64,000 nucleotides of DNA from Diplonema papillatum (GCA_030068145.1 JAPJBO010000174.1:186001-250000), one strand, 5' to 3'. Counted from the stretch's first letter, positions 34,841 to 46,343 are shown. The notes: generated by a model not told the origin, from the letters alone. Program-made: numbers and translations.

Positions 34841-36082
34841 ATCCAAAATTAATTAGAATTGGTAGTCAAGAGGCAAGCACTACCAGGGCAGCCCAGCCCA
34901 ACCCAGTGTTGGAACAAGAATCAGACGAAATGGTTAAGCTAATTTGTAAGACAGGGGGGGTCTGGGGGGCAGCGCCCCCCAGCGCACGGTACGGTACAGC
35001 GAAGAATTTCCGCGCCGGTCAACTCCTAGTATTGAATCCAAATTCAGTTAGAACCGGTAGTCAACGTCTGATGCCGAACCCCAAATCTAATTAAAATCGG
35101 TACTCAACGTCCAATTTCCGATCCTGAATTTAATTAGAATTGGTAGTCAACGTCCAATTTCCGATTCCAAATTTAAATAGAATTGGTAGTCAACGTTCAG
35201 GTTTGGCTCCAAATTTAATTAAAATTGGTAGTCAACGTCTAGGTTCGGATCCACAACCAATTAGACTTGGTAGTCAACGTCTGATGCCAAATCCAAAATT
35301 TAATTAGAATTGCTAGGCAACGTCCAGTTTCGGATCCCAAATTTAATTACAATTGGTAGTCAACGTCCAGTTTCGGATTCCAAATTTAATTACAATCCGT
35401 AGTCAACGTCTGATGTCGTATCCAAAATTTAATTAGAAGTGGTAGTCAACGTCCAAATTCGGATCCCAAATTTAATTAGAATTGGTAGTCAACGTCCAAC
35501 TTCCGATTCTGAATTTAATTAGAATTGGTAGTATGTCGGATCCCAAATTTAATTAGAAGTGGTAGTCAACGTCTATTGTCGGATCTCAAATTTAATTAGA
35601 ATTGGTAGTCAACGTTCGATTTTGAATCCAAATTTAATTAGAATTGGTAGTCAACGGTCAATTTTGAATCCGATTTAATTAGAATTGGTAGTCAACGTTC
35701 AATTTTGAACACAAATTTAATTAGAATTGGTAGTCAACGTTCAATTTTGAATCCAAATTTAATTAGAATTGGTAGTCAACGGTCAATTTTGAATCCGATT
35801 TAATTAGAATTGGTAGTCAACGTTCAATTTTGAACACAAATTTAATTAGAATTGGTAGTCAACGTTCAATTTTGAATCCAAATTTAATTAGAATTGGTAG
35901 TCAACGTTCAATTTCCGATCTCAAATTTAATTAGAATTGGTAGTCAACGTTCAATTTTGAATCCAAATTTAATTAGAATTGGTAGTCAACGTCCAATTTC
36001 CGATCCCAAATTTAATTAGAATTGGTAGTCAACGTTCAATTTCCGATCCCAAATTTAATTAGACTTGGTAGTCAACGTCTCG
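34841..36082. repeat. 40-bp minisatellite
   Basis: About 27 copies of a 38-42 bp unit containing AATTTAATTAGAATTGGTAG, then TCAACGT, then a variable segment (CCAATTTCCGATCC or TCAATTTTGAATCC). One unit lies at 34845 and the continuous array starts near 35030. At 35654-35900 three-unit blocks are duplicated as a higher-order repeat. No coding potential. Confidence 0.95.
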
Positions 36083-36258
36083 CCTCCCACCACCTCCGCC
36101 CCTGGCCCTCCTGCCTCCTCTTTCCCCGCCTCCGTTTTACTCTTCCTGCCCCCATGGCTTCGCCATGGCTTTCGCCATGGCTTCGTCCCTCACCCCCGCT
36201 GATCCCGGTTGGTAGTGACCCGGCCTTACCCCAACCCCCAGCCCAAAATTAAGTCAAT
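36083..36258. other. pyrimidine-rich spacer
   Basis: C/T-rich, with the ATGGCTTCGCC word repeated three times near 36153-36186. Nothing else was seen. Confidence 0.4.
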
Positions 36259-36714
36259 TTTTTTTTTTTCGCGCTCGGGGTGGCCCCGAGCCCCAGACCC
36301 ATATATAAATCACTGAGCGCGGGACACTGTACAAGCCATGTTGATACAGCGGGGCTGCCGGTATCCGGTTGCTTCCGGAGCGGTAGTCCAAAAAAATGCT
36401 TCTTCAGCACACAGTGAACGCCAGTCTCACTGCGACCTGGGCTGGCCTGCTAGCGAGCAGGTCCGACCAGGTAAAAAAACCCGCGATGCAGTGACACTAC
36501 CCCCTGCAACAGGGTGGACCGCTTCGTCCGGTCGCGCCCCGCCAGATGAAATGACTATTCTTGCCACCCCTTGGGCTACCTGAAAGCTCAATTGGTGGAA
36601 GAAGTCCTGGCAGGCGGCCGAAGCGGTCCGGTCTTCACGGAGGGCGCTTTTGCGGGCTATTTGCCGCAACTCCGTGAGTGCTCCAGGACACCACGCTCCG
36701 AAGGTGTCCACGAC
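36259..36714 (-). mobile_element. RLE-LINE 3' fragment (copy A)
   Basis: Minus strand, preceded by A16 (36715-36730). It begins inside the ORF at VVDTFGAWCPGALTELRQIA, the C-terminal domain that follows the endonuclease in this family, and runs to TGA. The 3' UTR ends with CATATATAAATCAC-type sequence and an 8-bp hairpin (36273-36291), followed by poly(A) (36259-36270). It is 5' truncated, as LINE copies usually are. Confidence 0.85.
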
Positions 36715-36730
36715 TTTTTTTTTTTTTTTT

Positions 36731-36745
36731 GGATCTTCTCAACGG
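36731..36745 (-). repeat. 15-nt island between two poly(A) tracts
   Basis: CCGTTGAGAAGATCC on the minus strand, flanked by A21 and A16. The first 13 bases equal the 5' start of LINE copy 1. It is either a tiny LINE 5' remnant or a short leader acquired during reverse transcription. Confidence 0.7.
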
Positions 36746-36766
36746 TTTTTTTTTTTTTTTTTTTTT

Positions 36767-37436
36767 ACTAAACATGAAATGTTGGAGGAAATGAGAAGCT
36801 CGTCGCCGCAAACCGTGGCGTTTTCACTTGCGTCCTGAATCCAGCTTTACGTAAAAAACGATCAGGCACTGCGTTCAACGAAAGCGCGGGACACTGTACT
36901 TGCCATGTTGGTACAGCGGGGCTGCCGGTATCCGGTTGCTTCCGGAGCGGTAGTCCAAAGAAATGCTTCTTCAGCACACTGTGAACGCCTGTCTCACAGC
37001 GACACGGGACTGGCCTGCGCGTGACTGCTAACAGGTCCGACCCGGTAAAAAAACCCGCGATGCAGTGACTCTACCCCCTGCATCAGGGTGGATCCGCTTC
37101 GTCCGGTCGCGCCCCACCAGATGCAATGACGATCCTTGCCACCCCTCGGGCTATAGAAAAGCTCAAGCGGTGGAAGAGGTCCTGGCAGGCGGCCGAAACG
37201 GTCCGGTCTTCACGGAGGGCGTTGGCGCGGGCAATGTGCCGCAGCTCCGTGATTGCTCCTGGGCACCAGGCCCCGAACGTGTCTACAACTAGCGGCACCG
37301 CCTTCCATTCCCGCGGGTCTGGCTCATTGGCGATGATTGCGTTGTAGACACGCTCCTTGACGGCTACAGCGTACGCGGCTGTTGCGCCCCCTGGCTCTGC
37401 CGCCGCCCGGGCTGCGTAGTGCGGCTGCGAGAGTTG
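36767..37436 (-). mobile_element. RLE-LINE 3' fragment (copy B)
   Basis: Minus strand, preceded by A14 (37437-37450) and starting CAACTCTCGCAGCC. It encodes the C-terminal domain with AAAEPGGATAAYAVAVKERV and VVDTFGAWCPGAITELRHIA, ending ARPDEADPP and stop at 37083. The 3' UTR is longer than in copy A and ends in A21. The interval TCTCGCAGCCGCACTACG is the intact version of the site where Z sits in copy 2. Confidence 0.88.
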
Positions 37437-37450
37437 TTTTTTTTTTTTTT

Positions 37451-37610
37451 CAGTTCAGTTTCTAACCCGACAGTAAACCCGGCCCAGTGAAGCCGTTGCC
37501 TACGGGCGTCGACATGTTAAAAAAAAAAATAAAAAAAAATTCGGTGCACCGACAGCACACCCACGGTCCCACCTGACCATAGGAAGGTCCAAAAGGGTGG
37601 ACTGAGCACT
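37451..37610. other. spacer, no gene recognised
   Basis: Short A-rich spacer between LINE copy B and the 192-bp doublet. Confidence 0.4.
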
Positions 37611-37989
37611 GGAGCGGTCACTGAGGCAGATAGGTAGCTGCAACACAAGAACAGTGCATTAGCAACCAAAACAAAAAAAGACAACCCTCCGGGCCGAGAG
37701 CGGACAATGAGCACGGGATAGAACAGCGTCGGAAACACCAGCCCGGTGTTTCCGACGCAGCCGGAGGCGACCTGGCCAACGAACCGCACCACGCAGAGTA
37801 CTGGAGCGGTCACTGAGGCAGATAGGTAGCTGCAACACAAGAACAGTGCATTAGCAACCAAAACAAAAAAAGACAACCCTCCGGGCCGAGAGCGGACAAC
37901 GAGCACGGGATGGAACAGCGTCGGAAACACCAGCCCGGTGTTTCCGACGCTGCCGGAAGCGACCAGGCCAACGGACCGCACCACGCAAC
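37611..37989. repeat. 192-bp tandem doublet
   Basis: Two head-to-tail copies (37611-37802 and 37803-37989) starting GGAGCGGTCACTGAGGCAGA, only a few differences apart. Each ends in an inverted GTCGGAAACACC/GGTGTTTCCGAC hairpin region. Element S is inserted at the end of the second unit. Confidence 0.9.
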
Positions 37990-39575
37990 GAGGTGAAGTC
38001 CTAAATATGACGTTTGAAACTTTTTTTGCCCATTCTATCACTATTTCAAACTTTTATACCATTCTATTACTACCCCCAAACTTTTATACCATTCTATTAC
38101 TACCCCCAAACTTTTATTCCATTCTATTACTACCCCCAAACTTTTATACCATTCTATTACTACCCCCAAACTTTTATTCCATTCTATTACTACCCCCAAA
38201 CTTTTATACCATTCTATTACTACCCCCAAACTTTTATACCATTCTATTACTATTGCAACTCTGGAGACTGAATTCACCCATTGCTGGCAGCCCTCGGTAC
38301 AAAAACAAGTACATGCTTGTCACAAAAGCCTTGTGCGAGTCTGCCTCTATTCGACTTGGAAGTGAAGTTGCCTCATGATGTAAATGTGTCACATTGTGTG
38401 GACCATTACGCGGTATCCAAACATGAAGGAGACCGGCTTGTAGTATGGTCAAAACTTGAACCCATTACGGTCCCAAAGCTGAACCCCATTCCCAAACTTT
38501 GAACCCATTTTGGTGTCACCCAGTGAGTCGGTCACTGAATTACGTTAGTACAGTGTTAGGAACAGTCACCAAGTCCAGGGTGCCCGACACTTCTACTGTT
38601 TTTCCACTTTCCATCCCCAGCCCCGAGAGCCGCGGGCTTTCCAGGGCTGGGTCCCATTGACAGCCTGGGAACCATTCCCGCAGCATGTACTACGTGTTGC
38701 CCGTAAACGAAACGTAGCCAAGCTCTGCGAGTTGATGTTGCCGACTCAGTTGACATCCTGGCATTCCTGATGACACCTGTTCTGCGAGAACTCTCAAATG
38801 GAATTACCAAAGCCGGTAACCCACATGGAAGGGTTTGTGCTGACTCGCAGGCCCGGGCGGCAGGGTTGTGCAGCAGAGCGCGACTGCGGTGGGCCAAAGA
38901 AACTGACCGATGATTTCTAGCGTTATTTGTGGATTTCACAGCGGCCGGCGACCAGTCTGAGTCGTCGGAGTGGCTGAACGGTCGACCAAATCTTCGGTGG
39001 AACCCTGGGCCGGGCACAGTCGTAGTGGCTTTTGTTCGGCGATATAGCGTAGACTCCAGAATCCAGCACCGTGCTGCGTGCACGCGTACTGACTCGTATC
39101 TGAGCCTGATTAGCGTCAAACTGCGGAACTACAGGATTGGAGTGGGATTCCCACGGAAGCTCCCTCCACAGGGTGGAGTCGGGGCAAAACAGAATGTCGG
39201 GGTCGTCGACTCCGCAAACGAGAGACCGAAACCACTTAGACTCCGTGCTGGCAGTTTGAGATTTCGTCTTTGCTTAGAAACTTGCGGCAAAGCAAAAAGG
39301 GGCCTCTTTGTTTCGTGCGGTGGGACAACGCTTCAACGTTTTCGGTACTGACGCCAAGTGCTGGGGGGGGGATTGAAATAGAATGGTACAAAAGGTCGGG
39401 GATAGTAATAGAATGGTATAAAAACTTGGGGATAGTAATAGAATGGTATAAAAGTTTGGGGATAGTAATAGAATGGTATAAAAGTTTGGGGATAGTAATA
39501 GAATGGTATAAAAGTTTGCGATAGTAATAGAATGGTATAAAAGTTTGGGGATAGTAATAGAAAGTACTTCGCCTC
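37990..39575. mobile_element. S: TIR element with inverted subterminal arrays
   Basis: The ends GAGGTGAAGTCCT and GAGGCGAAGTACT (complement) are flanked by CCACGCAAC at 37981-37989 and 39576-39584. The left array (38040-38265) has seven to eight 30-bp units, ACCATTCTATTACTAC plus a CAAACTTTTAT tail; the right array (39380-39560) is the inverted version with six units. The interior (38277-39356) has no recognisable protein, and carries Y-type words (TTGAACCCATTACGGT, 38456-38500). A 9-bp duplication suggests a Mutator-like transposase acting in trans. Confidence 0.8.
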
Positions 39576-39584
39576 CCACGCAAC

Positions 39585-40348
39585 AGCGCCGCAAAGCGAA
39601 ACAGAGACAAGCAGCAAACTCAAAGGCCCCGGAAGGAAGAACAAAGTAGAGGCAGGCGAAGCGCCCAGCCCCCGCAAACAAAAGTCAGCGAGAGGTAGAC
39701 AGACGACACGCATAGCGCCACCAAACCAGCCCCCCCCGACCGAAGCGGAGGACCGACTCAACAGGCAAACCTGGCACGCCAGGGTTACCAAAAGACGTCA
39801 GAACACCGCACCGGAAAGGGAGGGCGAGCGAAGGACGAAGCCACAACAAAACCAAGGAAAAAAAACCATCACTGCACACAACACGCAGAGCCAAGCAGCA
39901 GATCAGCAGCGAACCAAAGCAACCCTTTTGACAAACTATTATCACAGGCAACTGACTGCACGACAATCGCCGGAAACACACCGACCGCGACTGGTAAAGC
40001 CTGGCACGCCAGGACATCATTACCAGAAGAGCGGCCAAGAACAAGGGGAGGGCGGGCAAGAATCCCACTGAACCCCCCCACAACCATACCAAGAACAAAG
40101 AACGAACCAAAGAAAACAGAAAACAAACAAACGCCCCAAGGATGAAGAGGAGGCACAAGGAACCTTAGCACCGTATCCCCAAGCCTAACCCGGGTGCGGT
40201 TTCCAAATTATTGAGATTGAAATTGAATTTTTCCAACACACCTCGACTCCTGCGACACAAAAGGAAAACAAGCGCGTGGCGTGCCTTCCGGCACAAAGCG
40301 GGCCCAGTAACGCCCCTACCTGCGAGGACACTTGCGGGCGCCTCATGC
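39585..40348. other. spacer before LINE copy 2
   Basis: Purine-rich on the plus strand. The 14-bp near-palindrome CCTGGCACGCCAGG occurs near 39769 and 39999 in otherwise related contexts, suggesting a diverged doublet of about 230 bp. No gene was seen. Confidence 0.4.
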
Positions 40349-40367
40349 AAAAAAAAAAAAAAAAAAA

Positions 40368-42334
40368 GGGTGAAGGCCGGAGCGGACGCGGGAATTCTCG
40401 CCGTCCGTAGGGTGGCGGCCATGTACCGCAGTGAAGGCGGGGCGGGCAAGGGCATCCTCCAGATCGACCTGGCGAACGCATTCAACTCCCTGCAGAGGGA
40501 GGCGATCATTCAAAGCGCCAGCAGGCATGCCCCCCAGGTCTTGGCGTACACCATGGCGGCATACGGGAAGCACTCCATACTGCAAGTTGGAGACCAAACG
40601 CTCACTTCCGAGCGTGGGGTGCAACAGGGGGACCCCTTGGGGCCTCTCCTCTTCAGCCTGGCGCTGCAGGACGTCATCGCGCCGCCGCCGCCGCCGGCCG
40701 AGGCTGCGGCAGCGCCACAGGTCGGCCCGGCAGTCCAGCCGGCGCCGGAAGAGGCCCCGGGGGCGGGCGCTCAGGCTCCGCGGCCGGAGGAGCCCGCGGA
40801 CCCCGCAGGAGCCGTGGAAGGCGGAGAGGGCCCTCCTGAGCAGGGGCCACCGCCACCGCACGAGCCGGGGCCAGCGCAACCGCCACCCGAGGACCCAGCC
40901 CACGGGGGCCCGGCGGAGCCCGGAGAGCCGGCCCTCGCGCCCCCGGGCCCGATTCCGCCGGCGCCGGTGGCCCAGATACCGCGAGGCGCCCCCGAGGATC
41001 CGGAGGGCGCCGGGCCAGTAGCACAGGAGCCGGCACCTCAGGAGCAGCCGGAGGCCGCGCCCAACCACTCAGCGCTGAGCCGGCCCAGCCTCGAGCTCCT
41101 GACGTTCTACCTCGACGACGGGGTAACGGGCGGGGAACTCGACTCGATCGCGCGATGGCTGTGCGAGTTCGAGCGGCGAGCCGCAGCAGTCGGTCTGAGC
41201 CTCAATAGGGGCAAGTGCAGACTGGCGATTGCCCCGGGCGCCGAGGTACCGGCGGGCCTAGACGGCATCGAGACGTGCTCCCTCGATGAGATCGAGCACC
41301 TGGGTGTGCCGTGCGGATCGCCGGAGAAGATCCGCGCGTTCGTTGAGCGGGTGGCACAGGGCGCCGAGAGGAAGCTGAGGGTGATCGCGTCCCTACCTGA
41401 CGCGCACGTGGCGCTCACGCTGACGAAGTTCTGTGCCGGCTTCGTTGGAGTGGTGCACCTCATGCGCGCGACAGGGCCCGTCTTCGACTACGCGGGCATC
41501 GACCGCGTCACCCAGTCCTGTCTCGCGACGATCACCGGGATCGAAACCGATGACGCGTCGTGGACACAGGCGTCACTCCCCGTCAGGATGGGCGGCCTCG
41601 GCCTCCACAGCTGTGCGGACGTGAGCGGGATTGCCCACATCGCCGCGGCGCTGGACGGGGGGCCGCATCTCCCCGCCCTCGTGGCCACGTGGCAGCAGGA
41701 CGACACCGTCCAAGCGTCCCTCGTCGACCCGCGCCTTGCAACCTATGAATCCGTCCTGGAGAAGATCCAGGACGTCATGCAGGCACGAGCCGAGTACGAG
41801 GGGCGAGGACAGAAGGCATGGTCGTCCGCCTTGGCCACCGAGAAGAGGAAGAACCTTCTCGAGTCGCTGACGGAGGAGCTCGGCCACTCCGGCCAACTGC
41901 AGGGTCAGGCCCTGACCCGGGCTCAAGACCGGATCCGGGCGCGGATCCAAAGCGGCTCCGGCAAGCACGCTTCGGCGTGGTTGTACGGCAACCCTGAGGC
42001 GGATACCGCAATGTGGTTGTCTCCGGGCGAGCGGGCGGTGGCAGTCCGGCTTCGGTTGGGGCTTCCAATTGCGGCCGCGCCGGGGGAGTGCCGCCTTTGC
42101 GGACACGGTGCGACCGACGTCAACGGATCGCACGCCCAGACGTGTTTCGGCAGCGGCCGCCGAACGCGCCTTCACAACGCGCTGCGCGACATCGTCGCCG
42201 ACTTCGCTCGACGAGGACTGCTCGGTCCTTCCATCGAGCGAGCCGTGTTCGCTAACGCGCGGCGCAAGCGCCCGGACATCAGCTACGTCCGGGATGGCAC
42301 CACCGTCCTACTTGACGTCGCTGTCACGTACCCC
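40368..42334 (+). CDS. RLE-LINE reverse transcriptase and endonuclease (5' truncated)
   Basis: Begins VKAGADAGILAVRRVAAMYR, inside the RT. Motif A QIDLANAFNSLQRE is near 40461, motif B GVQQGDPLGPLLFSLALQ near 40617, and motif C LLTFYLDDG near 41098. B and C are separated by about 133 residues, mostly Pro, Ala, Glu and Gly, whereas this gap is normally a few tens of residues. A thumb and linker follow, then a zinc knuckle CRLCGHGATDVNGSHAQTC (about 42090) and the PD-(D/E)xK-type motif RPDI with LLDVAVTYP (about 42271-42333), the restriction-like endonuclease that nicks the target. The C-terminal domain continues at 57638. The whole piece is open without internal stops. Confidence 0.92.
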
Positions 42335-44743
42335 GGGACAATTCCCATTATAGTACACTTCCTTATGTTTGTGCCCATTCTCGAACACTATTTAACTTTT
42401 TGCCCTTTCTCGAACACTCGCTAACTTTTTGCCCATTCTCGAACACTTTTTATTTTTTTGCCCAGTCTCGGTAACTTTGTGCCCATTCTCGAACACTATT
42501 TAACGTTTTGCCCATTCTCGAACATTCCAGTTTTTGTGGTGAAAATGTCACTTCCCCGAGACATTTGCCTCAAGTTTCACCGCGAGAACAACTGCGTTCA
42601 CTGATTCGAAGACGGTACCCTTGCTAACTTCAGGCCGCAGCCACTTCGGCATCTACACTCGGGTTCTGGGTTGGGAGAGCTTGGTTGCTTCAAGCTCTTC
42701 TACACGTGACGGTATGCGAGCTACCCCGTAAAAACCCGGCACAGACTTCACTGAGTTTGCTCGTCTTGCTTGCAAATTGCGCGGCAGCCATTGAGTGACC
42801 TTAGTTCACTGACCTACACCAGGAGAAGCAGCTTGCAAACTTTGCAGCAAAGTGATTCAAAAAATTTGACCGAAATTTCTTGGGTCAAAAAATTTCGGTC
42901 AATTTTTGGGTCAAAATTTTTGGACAAAATTTTTGGGTCAAAATTTTTGGTCAAAAATTTTTGGTCAAAAATTTTTGGTCAAAAATTCGGGGTCCAATTT
43001 TTTGGTCAACTTTTTTTCAGAGTTGAAGTGGCAGCGGTTACACTTGGCACATGGCTGCATGATGGCAGGAGAAATGGCTCCTGCCATGCGCCCTGGCGGC
43101 TCGCCGGCAATTCCAGTCTCTCTCTCAGCCTGCCAGCCTGCGGCAGGGAGGACAAGATCCAGTCACCATCCGCCAGCTCCTGATTATTTTCAGACGACTG
43201 GCACTTTTTCTTTGCAGCTTCTACTGTAAGAGTAGCATCACTCAAATCTTGATTGGCTGCGGCGTTACTTACCGCTCTGAGTCTCTCCCGCTCCTCCTCT
43301 GGAGTCATTCGTGACGTCGCGCCCGTCGCTGGTTACTACTCGTGGTAAAACAGTGGCTCTGATTCTGAAGAGGTTTCGGCACAGAATTAGGAAGCGCTAC
43401 AAGTAGAACGGGCTGGTCACTCGCGCATACCTGAATTATGCACGAATCTGTGTGCTCAATGCCTTTAGAAAACCGTTTACCCGTAGTCTGCGGTGTCAAT
43501 GACCTAGTGCGCAACCAGGATACCGAGCCGGGACGCAGCAGCCAACCACAATGCTGGCACCTTGTTCGAGGAACGGATCCGACGGAAATCGGAATCGGAA
43601 ATGGCGAACCCAAAAATGGCTGGGATTTTTTGGATGTATGGGTGGCAGTGTGGCTCCTGGGGCCTGGCGCGTTTGGCGTGGCGTGGCGCGCGCCAAGCGC
43701 GCCAAGCCTGGCGCGTTTGGCGCGGCGCGGCGCGTTTGGCGCACCCTGTAGCCCCAAGGAAATTTAGGCTCCCTCGTCACATGCACGGGGCAAAAAGAGT
43801 GCCTCGGGGGAATTGATAATTTTCCCGGGCCATTTTCCAATGCACAAACAGTGGAATCTGGGTCTGGCAAAAGTTGTGGTGATATTTTCCCGCTGGTCCA
43901 CGTAGCAGATCTTTTTCAACGACGTTTTGCTCGCCCTCAGCTCCGATGAAGAGAACGGTTCAAAATAGACTCGGGGACCCATACGTATGTGTGTGGTTCG
44001 TGACTCCTCATAAGATGCAGAGCACCGGGCGGCAGGTTTACCACGGGAAGGACAGGAATCGTCCCCAGGTAGGTGACAATTTCCCGCTGGTCCACGTAGC
44101 AACTTTTTCCCGACGACTTTTTGCTCGATTTTTTCTCGGATGAAGAGAACGGTGCCAAATAGACCCGGAACCGTAAGTGGATCCCTGTGGTTCGTCGGCC
44201 TTGCATTGCCGCAGGGTACCATGGAATACCGTGGCGAACACGTCCAAACCGGTCCAAAAACGCTGCTTGCAGGGATCGATCCCCTGGAAAAAGCTTGTTT
44301 TTCAGTGGCTCTGGAAGGACACAGGGGTGTGGGAAGGCACCAGAATAGGTTGACACCTTCTGAGAACAGGTTCTCTGGAAGATTTCGTCATCGATCTTCT
44401 CATCGAAGAAAAAATTTGTCGGAACGCACGCCGGGATCGCAGAGAAAATGGACGAATGATGAACCCAAAATGAAAAGGTTGTCAATTCCTGGTGAAACCA
44501 CTAAGGGCGCGCCAATCGCGCCAAACGCGCCAAACGCGCCAGAAAACAGGGTTTTCTGGCGCGGCCTGGCGCGGCTGGCGCAGGAGCCACACTGTGGGTG
44601 GTGAGTTCGAATCCCACCCTGGGCAATTTTCAATGTTCGAGAATGGGCAAAAAGTTAAAAAGTGTTCGAGAATGGGCAAAACGTTAGCGAGTGTTCGAGA
44701 ATGGGCAAAAAGTTAAATTGTGTTCGAGAATGGGAATTAGCCC
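42335..44743 (+). mobile_element. X1: TIR element inserted in LINE copy 2
   Basis: Ends GGGACAATTCCCATTATAGT and the complement of GGGGCTAATTCCCATTCTCG-type sequence, flanked by CACGTACCCC at 42325-42334 and 44744-44753. The subterminal arrays at both ends are of GCCCATTCTCGAACAC with TTTAACTTTTT tails, inverted relative to each other. The interior has a GGTCAAAAATTT-type array (42850-43010) and a tRNA-like B box (GTTCGAATCC, about 44608). No transposase. It is longer than X2 and X3 only because V is inserted in it. Confidence 0.88.
43646..44594. mobile_element. V: hAT-like element inside X1, carrying satellite units
   Basis: TIR CAGTGTGGCTCCTG at both ends, flanked by TGGGTGG at 43639-43645 and 44595-44601. 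X2 and X3 show the site without it. The subterminal regions are GGCGCG-rich (43665-43750 and 44508-44580). The interior holds about two units of the same satellite that fills U (GATGAAGAGAACGG, CAAAATAGAC, AGAGCACCGGGC). U and V thus belong to one family of satellite-carrying elements. Confidence 0.85.
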
Positions 44744-44898
44744 CACGTACCCCCTACAACTCTCGCAGCGGGCTGGTGCCCATTACAGCACGGTTTTGTT
44801 AGATTTGCCCATTACAGCACGGTCTTCCTTAGATTTGCCCATTCGGTGTTTTCGAGTGCCCATTACAGCACGGTTTTCTTAGATTTGCCCATTTGGTG

Positions 44899-46334
44899 GG
44901 GACAATTCCCATTATAGTACACTTCCTTATGTTTGTGCCCATTCTCGAACACTATTTAACTTTTTGCCCATTCTCGAACACTCGCTAACTTTTTGCCCAT
45001 TCTCGAACACTTTTTAACTTTTTGCCCATTCTCGGTAACTTTGTGCCCATTCTCGAACACTATTTAACTTTTTGCCCATTCTCGAACATTCCAGTTTTTG
45101 TGGTGAAAATGTCACTTCCCCGAGACATTTGCCTCAAGTTTCACCGCGAGAACAGCTGCGTTCACTGATTCGAAGACGGTACCCTTGCTAACTTCAGGCC
45201 GCAGCCTCTTGGGCATCTAAACTCGGGTTCTTGGTTGCTTCAAGCTCTTCTACACGTGACGGTGGTGTGCGAGCTACCCCGTTTAAAAACCCGGCACAGA
45301 CTTCACTGAGTTTGCTCGTCTTGCTTGCAAATTGCGCGGCGGCCATTGAGTGACCTTAGTTTGCAGCAAAGTGATTCAAAAAATTTGACCGAAAATTTTT
45401 GGGTCAAAATTTTTCGGTCAATTTTTCGGTCAAATTTTTTGGGTCAAAAATTTAGGACAAAATTTTTGGGTCAAAAATTTTGGGTCAAAAATTTAGGACA
45501 AAATTTTTGGGTCAAATTTTTTGGTCAAAAATTCGGGGTCCAATTTTTTTTCCGAGTTGAAGTGGCAGCGGTTACACTTGGCACATGGCTGCATGATGGC
45601 AGGAGAAATGGCTCCTGCCATGCGCCCTGGCGGCTCGCCGGCAATTCCAGTCTCTCTCTCAGCCTGCCAGCCTGCGGCAGGGAGGACAAGATCCAGTCAC
45701 CATCCGCCAGCTCCTGATTATTTTCAGACGACTGGCACTTTTTCTTTGCAGCTGTAAGAGTAGCATCACTCAAATCTTGATTGGCTGCGGCGTTCGCTCT
45801 GAGTCTCTCCCGCTCCTCCTCTGGGGTCATTCGTGACGTCGCGCCCGTCGCTGGTTACTACTCGTGGTAAAACAGTGGCTCTGATTCTGAAGAGGTTTCG
45901 GCACAGAATTAGGAAGCGCTACAAGTAGAACGGGCTGGTCACTCGCGCATACCTGAATTATGCACGAATCTGTGTGCACAATGCCTTTAGAAACCCGTTT
46001 ACCCGTAGCCTGCGGTGTCAATGACCCAGTGCGCAGCCAGTATACCGAGCCGGGACGCAGCAGCCAAAATGCTGGCACCTTGTTCGAGGAACGGATCCGA
46101 CGGAAATCGGAATCGGAAATGGCGAACCCAAAAATGGCTGGGATTTTTTGGATGTCTTGGTGGTGAGTTCGAATCCCACCCTGGGCAAATTTCAATGTTC
46201 GAGAATGGGCAAAAAGTTAGGCGACTGTTCGAGAATGGGCAAAAGTTAAAAAGTGTTCGAGAATGGGCAAAAAGTTAGCGAGTGTTCGAGAATGGGCAAA
46301 AAGTTAAATTGTGTTCGAGAATGGGAATTAGCCC
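44899..46334 (+). mobile_element. X2: X-family element in the left arm of Z
   Basis: Same ends and arrays as X1, flanked by CATTTGGTG at 44890-44898 and 46335-46343. It lacks V. GTTCGAATCC B box at about 46168. The right arm of Z retains the unoccupied equivalent of this site. Confidence 0.88.
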
Positions 46335-46343
46335 CATTTGGTG

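Noticed and set aside
34841-36082. Direct repeats considered as a CRISPR array
   Set aside because: Eukaryotic context, variable unit length, no unique spacers, no cas genes; it is a minisatellite.
37611-37989. 192-bp doublet as a pair of long terminal repeats
   Set aside because: The copies are directly adjacent with no internal region, and no retroviral genes were seen; it is a simple tandem duplication.
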